Shown here piece after piece: positions 1 through 7,764 of a stretch of 32,079 bases of DNA. Position 1 is the first letter of the stretch. The number at the start of each line of letters is the position of its first letter. The notes under the pieces are model-generated. The model was not told the DNA's origin, ran no database searches, and saw only the letters and a list, made by a program, of their open reading frames with translations. The position numbers and the translations under genes were made by a program. Source of the stretch: Verrucomicrobiales bacterium (GTDB lineage: Bacteria > Verrucomicrobiota > Verrucomicrobiia > Limisphaerales > UBA1100); the NCBI GenBank assembly GCA_005809105.1, contig SYLI01000082.1:1-32079 (forward strand). The letters are read 5' to 3'.

Positions 1-392
1 GCGGGATCGCCGTCAAAGGCCGCGTCCACGTCGGTCTTGAGCTGGTCGCGCAGGTCGGGCAGGCGCGCCAGAAGGCGCATCGCCAGCGAACGGGCGGCGG
101 CGCGCGGGTTGGCCTTGGCGGCGTCATCGGGGGGCTCGTGCTCGATGCTCTTGAGAAACTCATCCTCCAGCCGGCCCAGCACCGAATCCATGAGCAGCGC
201 CGTCTCCATCTTGAGTTCGGAGGAGTGCAGCGTCTTGCTGTCGAAAAAACCCGGAAAGAGCAGCCGGAGCAGATCCTTGGTGACTGAAACAATGGTGCTG
301 CGCGAGGGAAGGTTCTTGCCGTCAAGATAGTTGATGCCGCCCACCCGCGCGTAGGACGCCATCAACTGGTCGGTCAGCTCGGTCACCTTCAC
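1..392 (-). CDS. Serine O-acetyltransferase (EpsC/SatA type), N-terminal part, cut by window edge
   Basis: Reading the minus strand gives an open frame running off the window start. It holds GGINYLDGKNLPSR, then DLLRLLFPGFFDSK, and ends in TDVDAAFDGDP. This is the N-terminal helical domain of serine acetyltransferases of the EpsC/plant-like branch, which make O-acetylserine from serine and acetyl-CoA, the first step of cysteine synthesis in the cytoplasm. The catalytic left-handed beta-helix lies outside the window. The start is uncertain: GTG at 392 (chosen because homologues begin about ten residues before the QLMASY segment), with in-frame GTG codons at 386, 416 and 434. The last would nearly abut the waaF stop at 436. 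No strong ribosome binding site decides it. The gene follows lpxK-waaF in the same direction and is probably co-transcribed. Family recognised from motifs only. Confidence 0.75.
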   Translation of the reverse strand, partial: MKVTELTDQLMASYARVGGINYLDGKNLPSRSTIVSVTKDLLRLLFPGFFDSKTLHSSELKMETALLMDSVLGRLEDEFLKSIEHEPPDDAAKANPRAAARSLAMRLLARLPDLRDQLKTDVDAAFDGDP

Positions 393-435
393 TTGGAGGG
401 GAGTAGAACGCAGCACCCGCCCGAAGGCAAGCACC

Positions 436-1527
436 TCAGCCCGCGCGCTCCCATGCGCGCCCGGTTGCGATGAGCACCTGCTCCACTGTGATGCCGGCCA
501 TGCACCGATGGTCAACAGGGCACGCCCGCAGGAAACAGGGCGAGCACGGTGCCGATGAAGCCACCACCTCATGCCTTGGATCGCCGGGCAGTCCCGGTGC
601 GGTGAGATCGGCGTTCGTGCTGCCAAAGGGCGCCACCACCGCCGCACCCACCGCCGCCGCCAGATGCATGGGGCCCGTGTCATTGGCCACCACCACGCGG
701 CACGCGGCAAGAGTGGCGGCCAGTTGGCGCAGTGTCGTTTTGCCCGCAAGATTGGCTGCAGTTCCTTGAGGCAAGGCCGCGGCCAGTTCGCCCGCCTTGT
801 CACGGTCGCCAGCGCCCCCAAGAATCACGACATGACAGGAGTGACGCGCCCGCATCGCGGCGGCCACCGCGGCAAACCCTTCGATGGGCCATCGCTTGGA
901 GGGGCCATATTCCGCGCCGGGCACAAGCCCCAGCAGCGGCCCGGGGGGAAGCTGGAGAGATGATCTTGCATCGGCCACGTCGTGCGCTGCCACTTCCAGG
1001 CGCGGCGCAACGGGGTTGCTGGATGCACCCAGCGCGCTGGCGAGGTGCAGGTAGTGGTGCATGTGATGGGCGCTTTGGGGCAGGCGCACGGGAGCGGCCG
1101 GGTGCGCGATGAGGCGGTGAATGTCGGCAGGAGTGCGTTTCTGCATCGCCACGAATGAGGGCGCATCTTCAAGTGCCTGGGTGAGCAGCCATCGGCGCCA
1201 TGCGGCCGCACGTCCGATGCGTCGGGGAATCCCGGCCAGAGAGCATTCCAGCGCCGACCTCAGGGAATTGGGCAGCACCAACGCGGCATCACAGCCCAGA
1301 GGGCGCAACTGGCGGCCCACTCTCCACGGGTTTGCGCCGGGGGCGATGGCAACCACGGCGTCCACGCACGTGTGCAGCCGCCAGAGATCGGCCAGCTTCT
1401 CTGGTGCCAACACCGTGATGCGCGTGGCGGGCAGTGCTTCGCGCAGGCGCTGGAGGGCGGGCATGGCCATCACGGCATCCCCCAGCCAGTTGACACTGCG
1501 CACCAGCAGGTGAGTGGGCGCGGCCAT
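436..1527 (-). CDS. waaF: Lipopolysaccharide heptosyltransferase, WaaF-like (GT9 family)
   Basis: A 363-residue protein of the GT9 family, which transfers heptose from ADP-heptose to the growing LPS inner core at the cytoplasmic face of the inner membrane. It starts with the family signature SVNWLGDAVMAMPAL. The C-terminal half has PGAEYGPSKRWP, the sugar-nucleotide site NDTGPMHLAAAVG, FGSTN, and the cysteine-rich tail motif CSPCFLRACPVDHRC typical of WaaF. Length matches the family. The ATG at 1525-1527 lies one base after the lpxK stop, so the two are translationally linked. It could be assigned to another heptosyltransferase number (I/III), but the NWLGD start and cysteine motif favour type II. 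Confidence 0.88.
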   Translation of the reverse strand: MAAPTHLLVRSVNWLGDAVMAMPALQRLREALPATRITVLAPEKLADLWRLHTCVDAVVAIAPGANPWRVGRQLRPLGCDAALVLPNSLRSALECSLAGIPRRIGRAAAWRRWLLTQALEDAPSFVAMQKRTPADIHRLIAHPAAPVRLPQSAHHMHHYLHLASALGASSNPVAPRLEVAAHDVADARSSLQLPPGPLLGLVPGAEYGPSKRWPIEGFAAVAAAMRARHSCHVVILGGAGDRDKAGELAAALPQGTAANLAGKTTLRQLAATLAACRVVVANDTGPMHLAAAVGAAVVAPFGSTNADLTAPGLPGDPRHEVVASSAPCSPCFLRACPVDHRCMAGITVEQVLIATGRAWERAG

Positions 1528-1528
1528 G

Positions 1529-2704
1529 TCAGCGCAGCAGGATCTGCCGGACGCAGTCGTCGAAGTCTTTGGCGCCGCTGATGATCTTGATTTCCACGCG
1601 CATGAAGTAGAGAGGCAGGTCGCGCCGATCGAGCTTGGGAAGGCGCACGGCGTCCTTCTGCGTGGTGATGATGAATTCAGCCTGCCGCTTCTTGGCGCGG
1701 TTGATGGTGTTGATCACCTCCTGCTGGCTAAAGCGGTGGTGGTCGGCAAATCGCTTGGCATAGACGAGGTTCGCACCCAGTTCACGAAGACTGTCCTCGA
1801 AGCTGCGCGGCTGGGCGATGCCGCTCAGCGCAGCCACGTTGCGGCCCTTGAGGAAATCCAGCGGGCGACGGTCGTCCGAATCGAACACGTCCTCAAAGTA
1901 CAAGGGCGCGTGGATGCACTGCACGATGCCCGCCTTGGCATTGTGGGCGCGGATGCGGGCGATGAGCTCGTCGTTGTGACCGTTGGACTTGGTGATGAAG
2001 ATGGTGTGGGCGCGCTTCAAGTGCGAGATGGGTTCGCGGAGCGTCCCGCGGGGCAGCAGCATTTCGTTGCCGAAGGGCTGCTGGGCGTCGATGAGGACGA
2101 TGTCGCGGCGGCGTCCGGCCAGATTCCAGTACTGGAACCCGTCGTCCAGCAGGAGCGTGTCGCACCCAAAATGCTCGATGGCGTAGCGGCCCGCCTTCAC
2201 GCGGTCCTTGTCCACCAGCACCACGACGTCGCTGAGGTTTGAGGCGAGCATGTAGGGCTCGTCACCGGCCTCGTCGGAATTGAGGAGCAGGTTGCGCGCA
2301 TCGGAGACGATGCGCGGCGGGGTGACGTCGTCCTTGAGCAGCAGTTTGTTTTGCAGCCGGCCCCAAAGCGGCGGCGGTGTGGAGCGGTATCCGCGCGAAA
2401 GGATGGCGACCTTGCGCCCGCTGTCCTGGAGCACGCGCGCGAATTTTTCAACCACGGGGGTCTTGCCCGTTCCACCGACGGTGAGGTTGCCAATCGCGAT
2501 CACCTGAACGCCCAGCGTGGTGTCTCTGAGCAGGCGCTTCTCATAGAGCACCCGCCGGGCCTTGACCCCGACGAGGAAGACCTTGGAGAGACCAAAGAGC
2601 ACGCCGCGCAGGCAGGTGGCCCACTTGTCGCGGCGCTGCCCGAAGATCACCTCCAGGGCGAAGGTCTCGAATTGTTCCTGCCAGGCGCGCAGCGTTTCGC
2701 GCAT
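1529..2704 (-). CDS. lpxK: Tetraacyldisaccharide 4'-kinase LpxK
   Basis: LpxK phosphorylates the 4' position of the lipid A disaccharide precursor using ATP, at the inner membrane. The protein has an N-terminal hydrophobic/amphipathic region, then the Walker A region IAIGNLTVGGTGKTP (about residues 69-83), SRGY, SDEAGDEPYMLA, LDDGFQ, and DIVLIDAQQPFGN with LLPRGTLREP, all hallmarks of the family. The C-terminal FADHHRFSQ and TTQKDAVRL motifs are present. At 391 residues it is slightly longer than the E. coli enzyme. The frame extends to a TTG at 2722, but the ATG at 2704 is the likelier start. It heads the minus-strand envelope cluster with waaF and serine acetyltransferase, divergent from nfeD across about 85 bases. 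Confidence 0.93.
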   Translation of the reverse strand: MRETLRAWQEQFETFALEVIFGQRRDKWATCLRGVLFGLSKVFLVGVKARRVLYEKRLLRDTTLGVQVIAIGNLTVGGTGKTPVVEKFARVLQDSGRKVAILSRGYRSTPPPLWGRLQNKLLLKDDVTPPRIVSDARNLLLNSDEAGDEPYMLASNLSDVVVLVDKDRVKAGRYAIEHFGCDTLLLDDGFQYWNLAGRRRDIVLIDAQQPFGNEMLLPRGTLREPISHLKRAHTIFITKSNGHNDELIARIRAHNAKAGIVQCIHAPLYFEDVFDSDDRRPLDFLKGRNVAALSGIAQPRSFEDSLRELGANLVYAKRFADHHRFSQQEVINTINRAKKRQAEFIITTQKDAVRLPKLDRRDLPLYFMRVEIKIISGAKDFDDCVRQILLR

Positions 2705-2789
2705 CGCCAGCGATGGTGCCAACGCACGCGGCGCGGGGCAAGGCCGCCGTGGGCTTGCCCTCGGAGTCGCGTTTGCCTAGAGTCGCTCC

Positions 2790-4280
2790 ATGAGAATGAG
2801 CCATGCGTTGCTGGCTTTGCTCTGCAGCGTGGGTGGGTTGGCCGCGGATCAGAATGCCACGCCCGCGGTGCCGCCGGCCAACCCCGTTGTCGTCGCCATC
2901 GTCCCCATCCGCGATGACATCACCGTCCCCATGTTGCACCTGGTGCGGCGCGGCATCGCCCAGGCGCACGCCGCCGGCGCAGGCATCCTGATCCTCGACA
3001 TCCACACCAACGGCGGCCGCGTGGATGTGACCGAGCGGATTCTGGCAGAGCTGGGCCAGTTCAAGGGGTTTACCGTGGCGTATGTGAACTCCAAGGCCAT
3101 TTCCGCGGGTGCGCTGATTTCCATCGGAACCCAGCGCATCTACATGGCGCCAGACGGGCGCATCGGCGACGCGGCGCCGGTGATGATGAGCCCGGGTGGC
3201 GCGAGTGTGGAGAATCTGCCCGGCACCATGGAGGAGAAGGTGAATTCCTACGTGCGGTCGCTGGCACGCACGCACGCGCAGCGCAACGGGCATAATGTCG
3301 ATGTCGTCGAGGCCATGATCAACAAGGGGCGCGAGGTCGTGATTGACGGCGAGGTCGTCTCGCAAAAGGGCGAGCTTTTGACCCTGACGGCGCGTGAGGC
3401 CGAACGGCTCGTGGGCGCGCCTCTGCGGCCGATGCTCTCGGCAGGCACCAAGGATCGGATGGGGGACGTTCTGGCCGCGCTGGGTGTGTACGATGCGAAC
3501 AAGGGGCGCCGGCACCAGGAAGAAGCTGGTGGCCTGCTGCCGGTGCATGTGGTGCGCGTGCAGCCCACCCTGCCGGAATTGCTGGCGTTCTGGTTCGACA
3601 CCGTCGGCATCCTGCTGCTCATCGTGGGCATTGTTGCCGTCGTCCTCGAATTGAAGGCGCCGGGCTTTGGCCTTCCGGGCATCATCGGTATTCTTGCATT
3701 TGCGGCCTATTTCGGCGGCAGCTACGTGGCTGAGTTGAGCACGGCGCAATGGGCGATCATCTGCTTTCTTCTTTTAATCGGAGGTTTGGCGTTTGTGGTG
3801 ATTGAAATGCACTGGTTTCCTGGGACGGTCGTGATCGGGGTCGTAGGCGCACTGGCGGTGCTCTCGGCCATCGTGCTCATCTCGATGGACATGTCGCAAA
3901 GCGGCTGGCGCTGGCCCACGCCGATGGAACTGAGTCGTTCGATGCGCAGCCTCGCGGCGGGAATCGGCGGTTCCATTGCCATTCTGCTGATGCTGGCGCG
4001 GCTCCTGCCGCAGACGTCGTTTTACAAGCAGTTGCTGCCGGCCTCCGCCAGCGGTATGGCGACGGTGGTGGCCACGCGGTCGTCGCACCTCCAACAGGTT
4101 GGTTGGATTGGCGTCTCGCAGTCGCCCTTGCGTCCGAGCGGCAAGGCGATGTTCGGCGAGACGCTGCTCGACGTCATGACGCAAGGCGAAATGTTGGGAG
4201 CAGGCCAGCGCGTTCGCGTGGTGGGCCACAGCGGCACCGTGGCCGTGGTCGCGGCCGAGAGCGACGTGCTACCGACTTGA
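2790..4280 (+). CDS. Long-form NfeD family membrane serine protease
   Basis: A 496-residue protein of the NfeD1b/ClpP-class family. A signal peptide (about residues 1-19) is followed by a ClpP-fold protease domain with DIHTNGGRVD, the nucleophile region NSKAISAGALIS (Ser105), and a following EEK (Lys150) matching the Ser-Lys dyad known for this family. Four or five membrane segments lie at about residues 270-380, and a C-terminal OB-fold-like NfeD domain covers about 410-496 (GMATVVA, then GEMLGAGQRVRVVGHSGTV). Such proteins usually pair with an SPFH/stomatin-like protein in membrane quality control; no SPFH gene is adjacent here. The 3' end overlaps the convergent neighbour by 12 bases. Exact substrates are unknown. 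Confidence 0.88.
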   Translation: MRMSHALLALLCSVGGLAADQNATPAVPPANPVVVAIVPIRDDITVPMLHLVRRGIAQAHAAGAGILILDIHTNGGRVDVTERILAELGQFKGFTVAYVNSKAISAGALISIGTQRIYMAPDGRIGDAAPVMMSPGGASVENLPGTMEEKVNSYVRSLARTHAQRNGHNVDVVEAMINKGREVVIDGEVVSQKGELLTLTAREAERLVGAPLRPMLSAGTKDRMGDVLAALGVYDANKGRRHQEEAGGLLPVHVVRVQPTLPELLAFWFDTVGILLLIVGIVAVVLELKAPGFGLPGIIGILAFAAYFGGSYVAELSTAQWAIICFLLLIGGLAFVVIEMHWFPGTVVIGVVGALAVLSAIVLISMDMSQSGWRWPTPMELSRSMRSLAAGIGGSIAILLMLARLLPQTSFYKQLLPASASGMATVVATRSSHLQQVGWIGVSQSPLRPSGKAMFGETLLDVMTQGEMLGAGQRVRVVGHSGTVAVVAAESDVLPT

Positions 4281-4778
4281 GGTTCGATTGCCCGGTGTGG
4301 GCAGGGGAGGTGTGGGGCGGGAACCATTGCCATCGGGATGGCCCGTGAAAGGATCCACCGTGTATGGCGAGGTGCCATTGGAATGCGGCTGGCCCGGAGG
4401 GCGGCCAAACCGGTGCCACGGGAGTTTCTCAAACCGCCGGGCCTGTTCATCAGTCAAGACCGCGCGGATGGATTCGTTGAGGCGCCGTTGCTCCTCGTGC
4501 AGGCGCAGGCGAGCCGGTTCCAAGAATTGCCTCATGCGCTCGCGGCTTTCGTCGTAGACCGCCTGGACTTGCAATTCCTGATCGTAGGAGAGTGTCAGCC
4601 GCGCATCCAGGTCGGCAACCGTAAGCTGGGTGAGGAACGGTTGGGCGGGCCCCTCGGTTCCCCGTTGAAGGGCGACCCTTCCACCCGCAGGGGCAGGGGA
4701 CGTTCCTAGAAAATACCCGGTGACCAAGCCGGCGGAAAAAATCGCCAGCGCGGCAAGGATGGGTTTCCAAGGCTGCAT
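4269..4778 (-). CDS. Membrane-anchored Spy/CpxP-like periplasmic protein
   Basis: A 169-residue protein with one N-terminal membrane segment (about residues 5-25, ILAALAIFSAGLVTGYFLG). The helical periplasmic part contains LTLSYDQELQVQAVYDE, a charged helix with RMRQFLEPARLRLHEE, and AVLTDEQARRFEKL. This spacing of an early Leu/Gln helix and a late LTxEQ-type helix resembles the Spy/CpxP/ZraP class (LTXXQ) of periplasmic chaperone or metal-stress proteins. The tail from about residue 128 is Pro/Gly-rich and disordered. The ATG at 4778 overlaps the stop of the upstream small membrane protein (ATGA), so I preferred it to upstream in-frame codons in a 222-codon open frame. It is the third gene of an ECF sigma module and a likely envelope-stress sensor or effector. 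Function inferred, not certain. Confidence 0.7.
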   Translation of the reverse strand: MQPWKPILAALAIFSAGLVTGYFLGTSPAPAGGRVALQRGTEGPAQPFLTQLTVADLDARLTLSYDQELQVQAVYDESRERMRQFLEPARLRLHEEQRRLNESIRAVLTDEQARRFEKLPWHRFGRPPGQPHSNGTSPYTVDPFTGHPDGNGSRPTPPLPTPGNRTSSR

Positions 4779-5074
4779 CACTTCGCCGGCAAATCGACCG
4801 CCATGGCGGCGATCTGTTCCAGTTCCGGATCCTGCGAGAACCGATCCGTCTGGGCCGGCGAGAGGGACAACCATGCGGCCACCACCACGGCCACGGCCGC
4901 AGAGGGCGCCACGGCCTGCCAGAGGGCACGCCCCCACACCGACCAGATGTCGGCCGTGGGTTGCTCGGCGATGCGGGCCATGATGCGCTTTTCGAAGGCG
5001 TAGGGCACGCGGTCGCTCGGGCGGTCTTCCCGGGCTGCCGCGAGCAGTTTGTCGATGAGGTTGTCCAGTTTCAT
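4778..5074 (-). CDS. Small single-pass membrane protein, probable anti-sigma partner
   Basis: A 98-residue protein encoded 39 bases downstream of the ECF sigma gene. The first ~50 residues are soluble and charged (MKLDNLIDKLLAAAREDRP, then PYAFEKRIMARIAEQ). A hydrophobic segment at about residues 57-72 (PSAAVAVVVAAWLSL) is followed by a short acidic, presumably periplasmic tail. Size, topology and position match minimal anti-sigma factors encoded with ECF sigma factors, but no zinc-binding ZAS motif (HxxxCxxC) is present, so the role is inferred from context alone. The stop codon overlaps the start of the next gene (ATGA), indicating coupled translation. Confidence 0.6.
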   Translation of the reverse strand: MKLDNLIDKLLAAAREDRPSDRVPYAFEKRIMARIAEQPTADIWSVWGRALWQAVAPSAAVAVVVAAWLSLSPAQTDRFSQDPELEQIAAMAVDLPAK

Positions 5075-5113
5075 AACCCTACACCAACACTGACGGGCGA
5101 TGGTTACTGCCGG

Positions 5114-5695
5114 TTACAAATACTTTTCAGGGGCGATTCTAGCCAGCATTTTCCGCATTTCCAGCCGCGCACGGTGTGCCCTGACCTTGATCATCGATTC
5201 AGACCAGCCCGTGAGTGCCGCAATCTCCTTCACCGACTTCTCCTCCAGATCCAGCAGGGTGATGATCATGGCATCCTTCGCGTCCAGCCCGGCCAGCAGC
5301 CGATCCAAGAGCTGCCGGGTGGCGGACCGATCCACCTCCGTCCGGGCCTTGTCGTCATCGCCCACACGCTCCAGCCAGTCTTCCTCGGCATCGGAAATGT
5401 CGCTGATGTTGTACTCGCGGTTGCGTTCGTGATTTCGCAGAAAGTCATAGCAGGTATGCACCGTGATGCGCATGAGCCAGTGGTCAAAGGGCGCTTCCGA
5501 GCGGTATCCAGACAGGCGCCGGAAGGCCTTGATGAAGACTTCCTGAACAATGTCTTCGACCTCATTCTCGCGCCGCGCATAACGCCGTGCCGTCGCAAAG
5601 ACCCGCGGCTGGTGGCGCACAATCAACACCTCGAAGCAGGATGCGTCGCCTTGAAGCACGGCGCGAATCAGCTCGTGGTCGGATTGCTCGTCCAT
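5114..5695 (-). CDS. ECF-type RNA polymerase sigma factor (RpoE-like)
   Basis: A 193-residue sigma-70-family factor with only regions 2 and 4. Region 2 contains FEVLIVRHQPRVFATARRY, the DIVQEVFIKAF core-binding motif (2.2), and FDHWLMRITVHTCYDFLRN. Region 4 contains LLDLEEKSVKEIAALTGW and SESMIKVRAHRARLEMRK, the helix-turn-helix that reads the -35 element. The start ATG is preceded by the purine-rich stretch aagaggcgggggg. It directs transcription of an envelope or redox stress regulon and heads a three-gene unit with a small membrane protein and a Spy-like protein. The exact ECF group cannot be set from reading alone. Confidence 0.92.
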   Translation of the reverse strand: MDEQSDHELIRAVLQGDASCFEVLIVRHQPRVFATARRYARRENEVEDIVQEVFIKAFRRLSGYRSEAPFDHWLMRITVHTCYDFLRNHERNREYNISDISDAEEDWLERVGDDDKARTEVDRSATRQLLDRLLAGLDAKDAMIITLLDLEEKSVKEIAALTGWSESMIKVRAHRARLEMRKMLARIAPEKYL

Positions 5696-5738
5696 CCCCC
5701 CGCCTCTTTATCAGCAATCCGCAGGTATCCAAAAGCAG

Positions 5739-5764
5739 AAAGCCACCGTGTGTACGGTGGCTTT
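5739..5764 (-). terminator. Hairpin terminator behind the repeat-protein gene
   Basis: A perfect 11-base-pair stem (5739-5749 with 5754-5764) and 4-base loop lies 25 bases beyond the stop of the 5789-7237 gene. On the minus strand the stem ends in GGCTTTCTGCTTTT, a modest T-rich tail. It separates that gene from the ECF sigma module that follows in the same direction. Confidence 0.7.
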
Positions 5765-5788
5765 CGTTGAATTGATGAGCGCCTTTGG

Positions 5789-7237
5789 CTAGCGGCGTCC
5801 GCTCGGACCACGTCCAAAAGGCTGCGGCGGCGGGCCACTGGGACGGCGGCCATGGTCATCTCCACCTCGCGCCTGCGGAGGCTGCTGCCGGTGAAATTCC
5901 TGCGGGCCCGGTCCACGGCGATCAGCCTGCGGCGGCGGGCCACTGTGCCCGCGACCACGATCATCTCCGCCACGCGCCTGCGGAGGCTGCTGCCGGTGAA
6001 ATTCCTGCGGGCCCGGTCCACGGCGATCAGCCTGCGGCGGCGGGCCACCGTGCCCGCGACCACGATCATTCCCGCCACGCGCCTGCGGAGGCTGCGGCCG
6101 GCGCATGTCCTGCGGGTTCGGTCCACGACGGTCAGCCTGCGGCGGCGGGCCACCGTGCCCGCGACCACGATCATTTCCGCCACGCGCCTGCAGAGGCTGC
6201 GGCCGGCGCATGTCCTGCGGGTTCGGTCCACGACGGTCAGCCTGCGGCGGCGGGCCACCGTGCCCGCGACCACGATCATTTCCGCCACGCGCCTGCGGAG
6301 GCTGCTGCCGGCGGGATTCTTCCGAAGTTCGTCTGGCGCGATCCCTATCGTCCGCCATCACGAATGTCGTTCCGTCAATTGCTTTGGTAGTTCCATCGCT
6401 TTCCGGCCGCCGCTCGCGCGGGCGATCTTCTCCCTTGCCCTTCGGCCGAGGCTCACCATCGGGGCGCGGATTGGGGCGAACTCCCTCACCATCAGGACGT
6501 CTTCCCGGGGGCCGAATGCCATCACCACCGGGGCGTCCTCCGGGGGGCTGAACGCCATCACCACCGGGGCGCCGAACGCCGCCGCCCTCAGGACCACCGG
6601 GCCCGCCCGGACCGCCAAAGCCTCCACCGAATCCACCACCAAATCCGCCGGGACCACCGGGCCCGCCCGGACCGCCAAAGCCTCCACCGAATCCACCACC
6701 AAAGCCACCCGGTCCACCGAAGCCACCGCCGCCGCCCAGTGCCATGCGCTTAAACATTTCTTGAGCTTCGGCAGGAATGGTCTTGCTCACCTTGTCATAG
6801 GCAGCTCGGCGTTTGAGTGCCAGCTCGCCCTCGAGCTTGCCTAAGGCTGCTGCTTTGGCCTGAATGTCAGCCGCGTCAACCTTATCCGCCATGATTGCTT
6901 CATTGAGTTCGCGGCGTGCGCCACCCACCTTTTGAGCCAAGTCACCGGTTTCTTCGCGCAAAGATTCCATCGCCTTCTGGAACGCTGCCCGTTGATCCTC
7001 CGTCAAGGGGGTGAAATTTCCACGGCCTTGCGGAGGTTGTCCGGGTCTTTCCTCACCACGTCCGGCGGGAGGGCGTTGGCGGTCGTCGGGTCCACCCGGA
7101 CGGCGAGGCTCATCGCGCCCACGTGGCGGTTCAGATTTCGGGCGAGGCTGGTCTTGTGCAATGGCGCAGAGGCTGAGCGCACAAAAGGCGCCCACCAAAC
7201 TGGCGGTAAGGGTTCGAGGGATTGCTTTCATGGTCAT
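5789..7237 (-). CDS. Secreted Spy/CpxP-like protein with Gly-rich and Pro/Arg/Gly tandem-repeat tail
   Basis: A 482-residue protein with a clear signal peptide (LVGAFCALSLCAIAQ, cut near residue 27). A charged, proline-rich linker leads to a helical domain at about residues 75-165 containing LTEDQRAAFQKAMESL and AEAQEMFKRM, which resembles the LTXXQ/Spy-CpxP class. After it come a glycine-phenylalanine stretch (GGFGGGFGGGFGG, duplicated), a Pro/Arg/Gly/Asp-rich stretch, and five copies of a 35-residue unit around QARGGNDRGRGHGGPPPQADR, the last one degenerate. The tail is surely disordered and strongly basic; it could bind anionic envelope polymers, nucleic acid or metals (His/Asp). It sits directly upstream of the ECF sigma module, whose third gene is a second Spy-like protein. 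ATG 7237 is used; an alternative ATG lies at 7231. Confidence 0.72.
   Translation of the reverse strand: MTMKAIPRTLTASLVGAFCALSLCAIAQDQPRPKSEPPRGRDEPRRPGGPDDRQRPPAGRGEERPGQPPQGRGNFTPLTEDQRAAFQKAMESLREETGDLAQKVGGARRELNEAIMADKVDAADIQAKAAALGKLEGELALKRRAAYDKVSKTIPAEAQEMFKRMALGGGGGFGGPGGFGGGFGGGFGGPGGPGGPGGFGGGFGGGFGGPGGPGGPEGGGVRRPGGDGVQPPGGRPGGDGIRPPGRRPDGEGVRPNPRPDGEPRPKGKGEDRPRERRPESDGTTKAIDGTTFVMADDRDRARRTSEESRRQQPPQARGGNDRGRGHGGPPPQADRRGPNPQDMRRPQPLQARGGNDRGRGHGGPPPQADRRGPNPQDMRRPQPPQARGGNDRGRGHGGPPPQADRRGPGPQEFHRQQPPQARGGDDRGRGHSGPPPQADRRGPGPQEFHRQQPPQARGGDDHGRRPSGPPPQPFGRGPSGRR
5792..6313 (-). repeat. Five tandem 105-bp coding repeats
   Basis: A block beginning near the shared motif gcctgcggcggcgggccac recurs at an exact spacing of 105 bases (the base after the preceding cg falls at 5921, 6026, 6131 and 6236). 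Four full units cover about 5894-6313 and a degenerate 34-codon unit covers 5792-5893. The period is a multiple of three, so copy-number change would keep the reading frame. Confidence 0.92.
6591..6703 (-). repeat. Direct 53-bp duplication (60-bp period) coding Gly/Phe-rich stretch
   Basis: The 53 bases at 6591-6643 recur identically at 6651-6703, giving two copies of a 20-codon Gly-Phe-Pro unit in the secreted protein. It looks like a recent slippage duplication. Confidence 0.9.
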
Positions 7238-7386
7238 TTCAGTTCGGTTAGTCTGTTATGAGGGCTGATCTGCCTGTAGTCCGCTAATACACTTGAGATC
7301 AAGACGATGATTGGACTTATCTGTTACATCCACCGGGCTGGCGATGCAACACTAAGCTGGCGGGATCCGGACTGCCAAATTGAGAA

Positions 7387-7415
7387 TTGACAACGCGGCC
7401 ACCAGGCTCTAGCGT
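7387..7415 (+). promoter_or_regulatory. Possible sigma-70 promoter for rpsU
   Basis: A perfect -35 box TTGACA (7387-7392) is followed after 17 bases by a weak -10 TAGCGT (7410-7415). It would give rpsU a leader of about 70 bases. The rest of the 254-base gap between the divergent repeat-protein gene and rpsU shows no gene. Confidence 0.35.
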
Positions 7416-7491
7416 CCCTCCTCCTTTGACCAGAGGGGTTGTCACTGAAGGATTGAATTTGGCAGTTTTTTGTGGGTAAAGAGGCGAATCG

Positions 7492-7689
7492 ATGACTGAA
7501 ATCAGATTGAAAAAGGGCGAGCCGGTGGATCGCGCGCTGCGGCGGTTGAAGAAAAAAGTCGACCGCGAAGGCACGCTAAAGGCTGTTCGCGCCCGCCGGA
7601 CTTTTGAGAAACCTAGCGCCAAGCGCCGGCGCAAGCTCAAGGCCGCCCGATTCTCCGCCATGCTGGCGGCACGGTACGCCGATCTGTAG
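7492..7689 (+). CDS. rpsU: Small ribosomal subunit protein bS21
   Basis: A 65-residue basic protein of the bS21 family, a late-assembling 30S subunit protein near the anti-Shine-Dalgarno region that helps initiation. It begins TEIRLKKGEPVDRALRRLKK, with the family pattern of an acidic-to-basic start, then VDREGTLKAVRARRTFEKPS and a very basic C-terminal half KRRRKLKAARF. Length is usual. The ATG follows a weak gagg element. It is monocistronic, closed by a strong terminator. Confidence 0.95.
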   Translation: MTEIRLKKGEPVDRALRRLKKKVDREGTLKAVRARRTFEKPSAKRRRKLKAARFSAMLAARYADL

Positions 7690-7713
7690 CAGCCGATCTC
7701 ATCGGATGGACGA

Positions 7714-7739
7714 TGTGCGCCACGGCGCACATTTTTTTT
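7714..7739 (+). terminator. Rho-independent terminator of rpsU
   Basis: The stem TGTGCGC / GCGCACA (7714-7720 with 7725-7731) with loop CACG is followed directly by eight T residues (7732-7739), 25 bases after the rpsU stop. Confidence 0.93.
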
Positions 7740-7764
7740 GCCCGAGCCACATCCCAAGCCGCCT

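Noticed and set aside
37-330. 97-codon plus-strand open frame at the left edge
   Set aside because: The minus strand here encodes the conserved N-terminal domain of serine acetyltransferase.
2755-2783. TTGCCC-N17-TAGAGT as an nfeD promoter
   Set aside because: Both boxes are poor and the start would fall on the ATG itself; not listed.
5792-6313. Regular repeats as a CRISPR array
   Set aside because: Units are 105 bp, contiguous, in frame and coding; there are no unique spacers between short repeats.
5852-6844. Long plus-strand open frames (330 and 201 codons) across the tandem repeats
   Set aside because: They are antisense to the secreted repeat protein; the minus-strand frame has a signal peptide and a domain-like helical part, while these are repetitive Arg-rich mirrors of GC-rich repeats without a start signal.
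7738-7764. Upstream TTG start for cca
   Set aside because: It lies within the T-tract of the rpsU terminator; the ATG at 7765 fits the family start.
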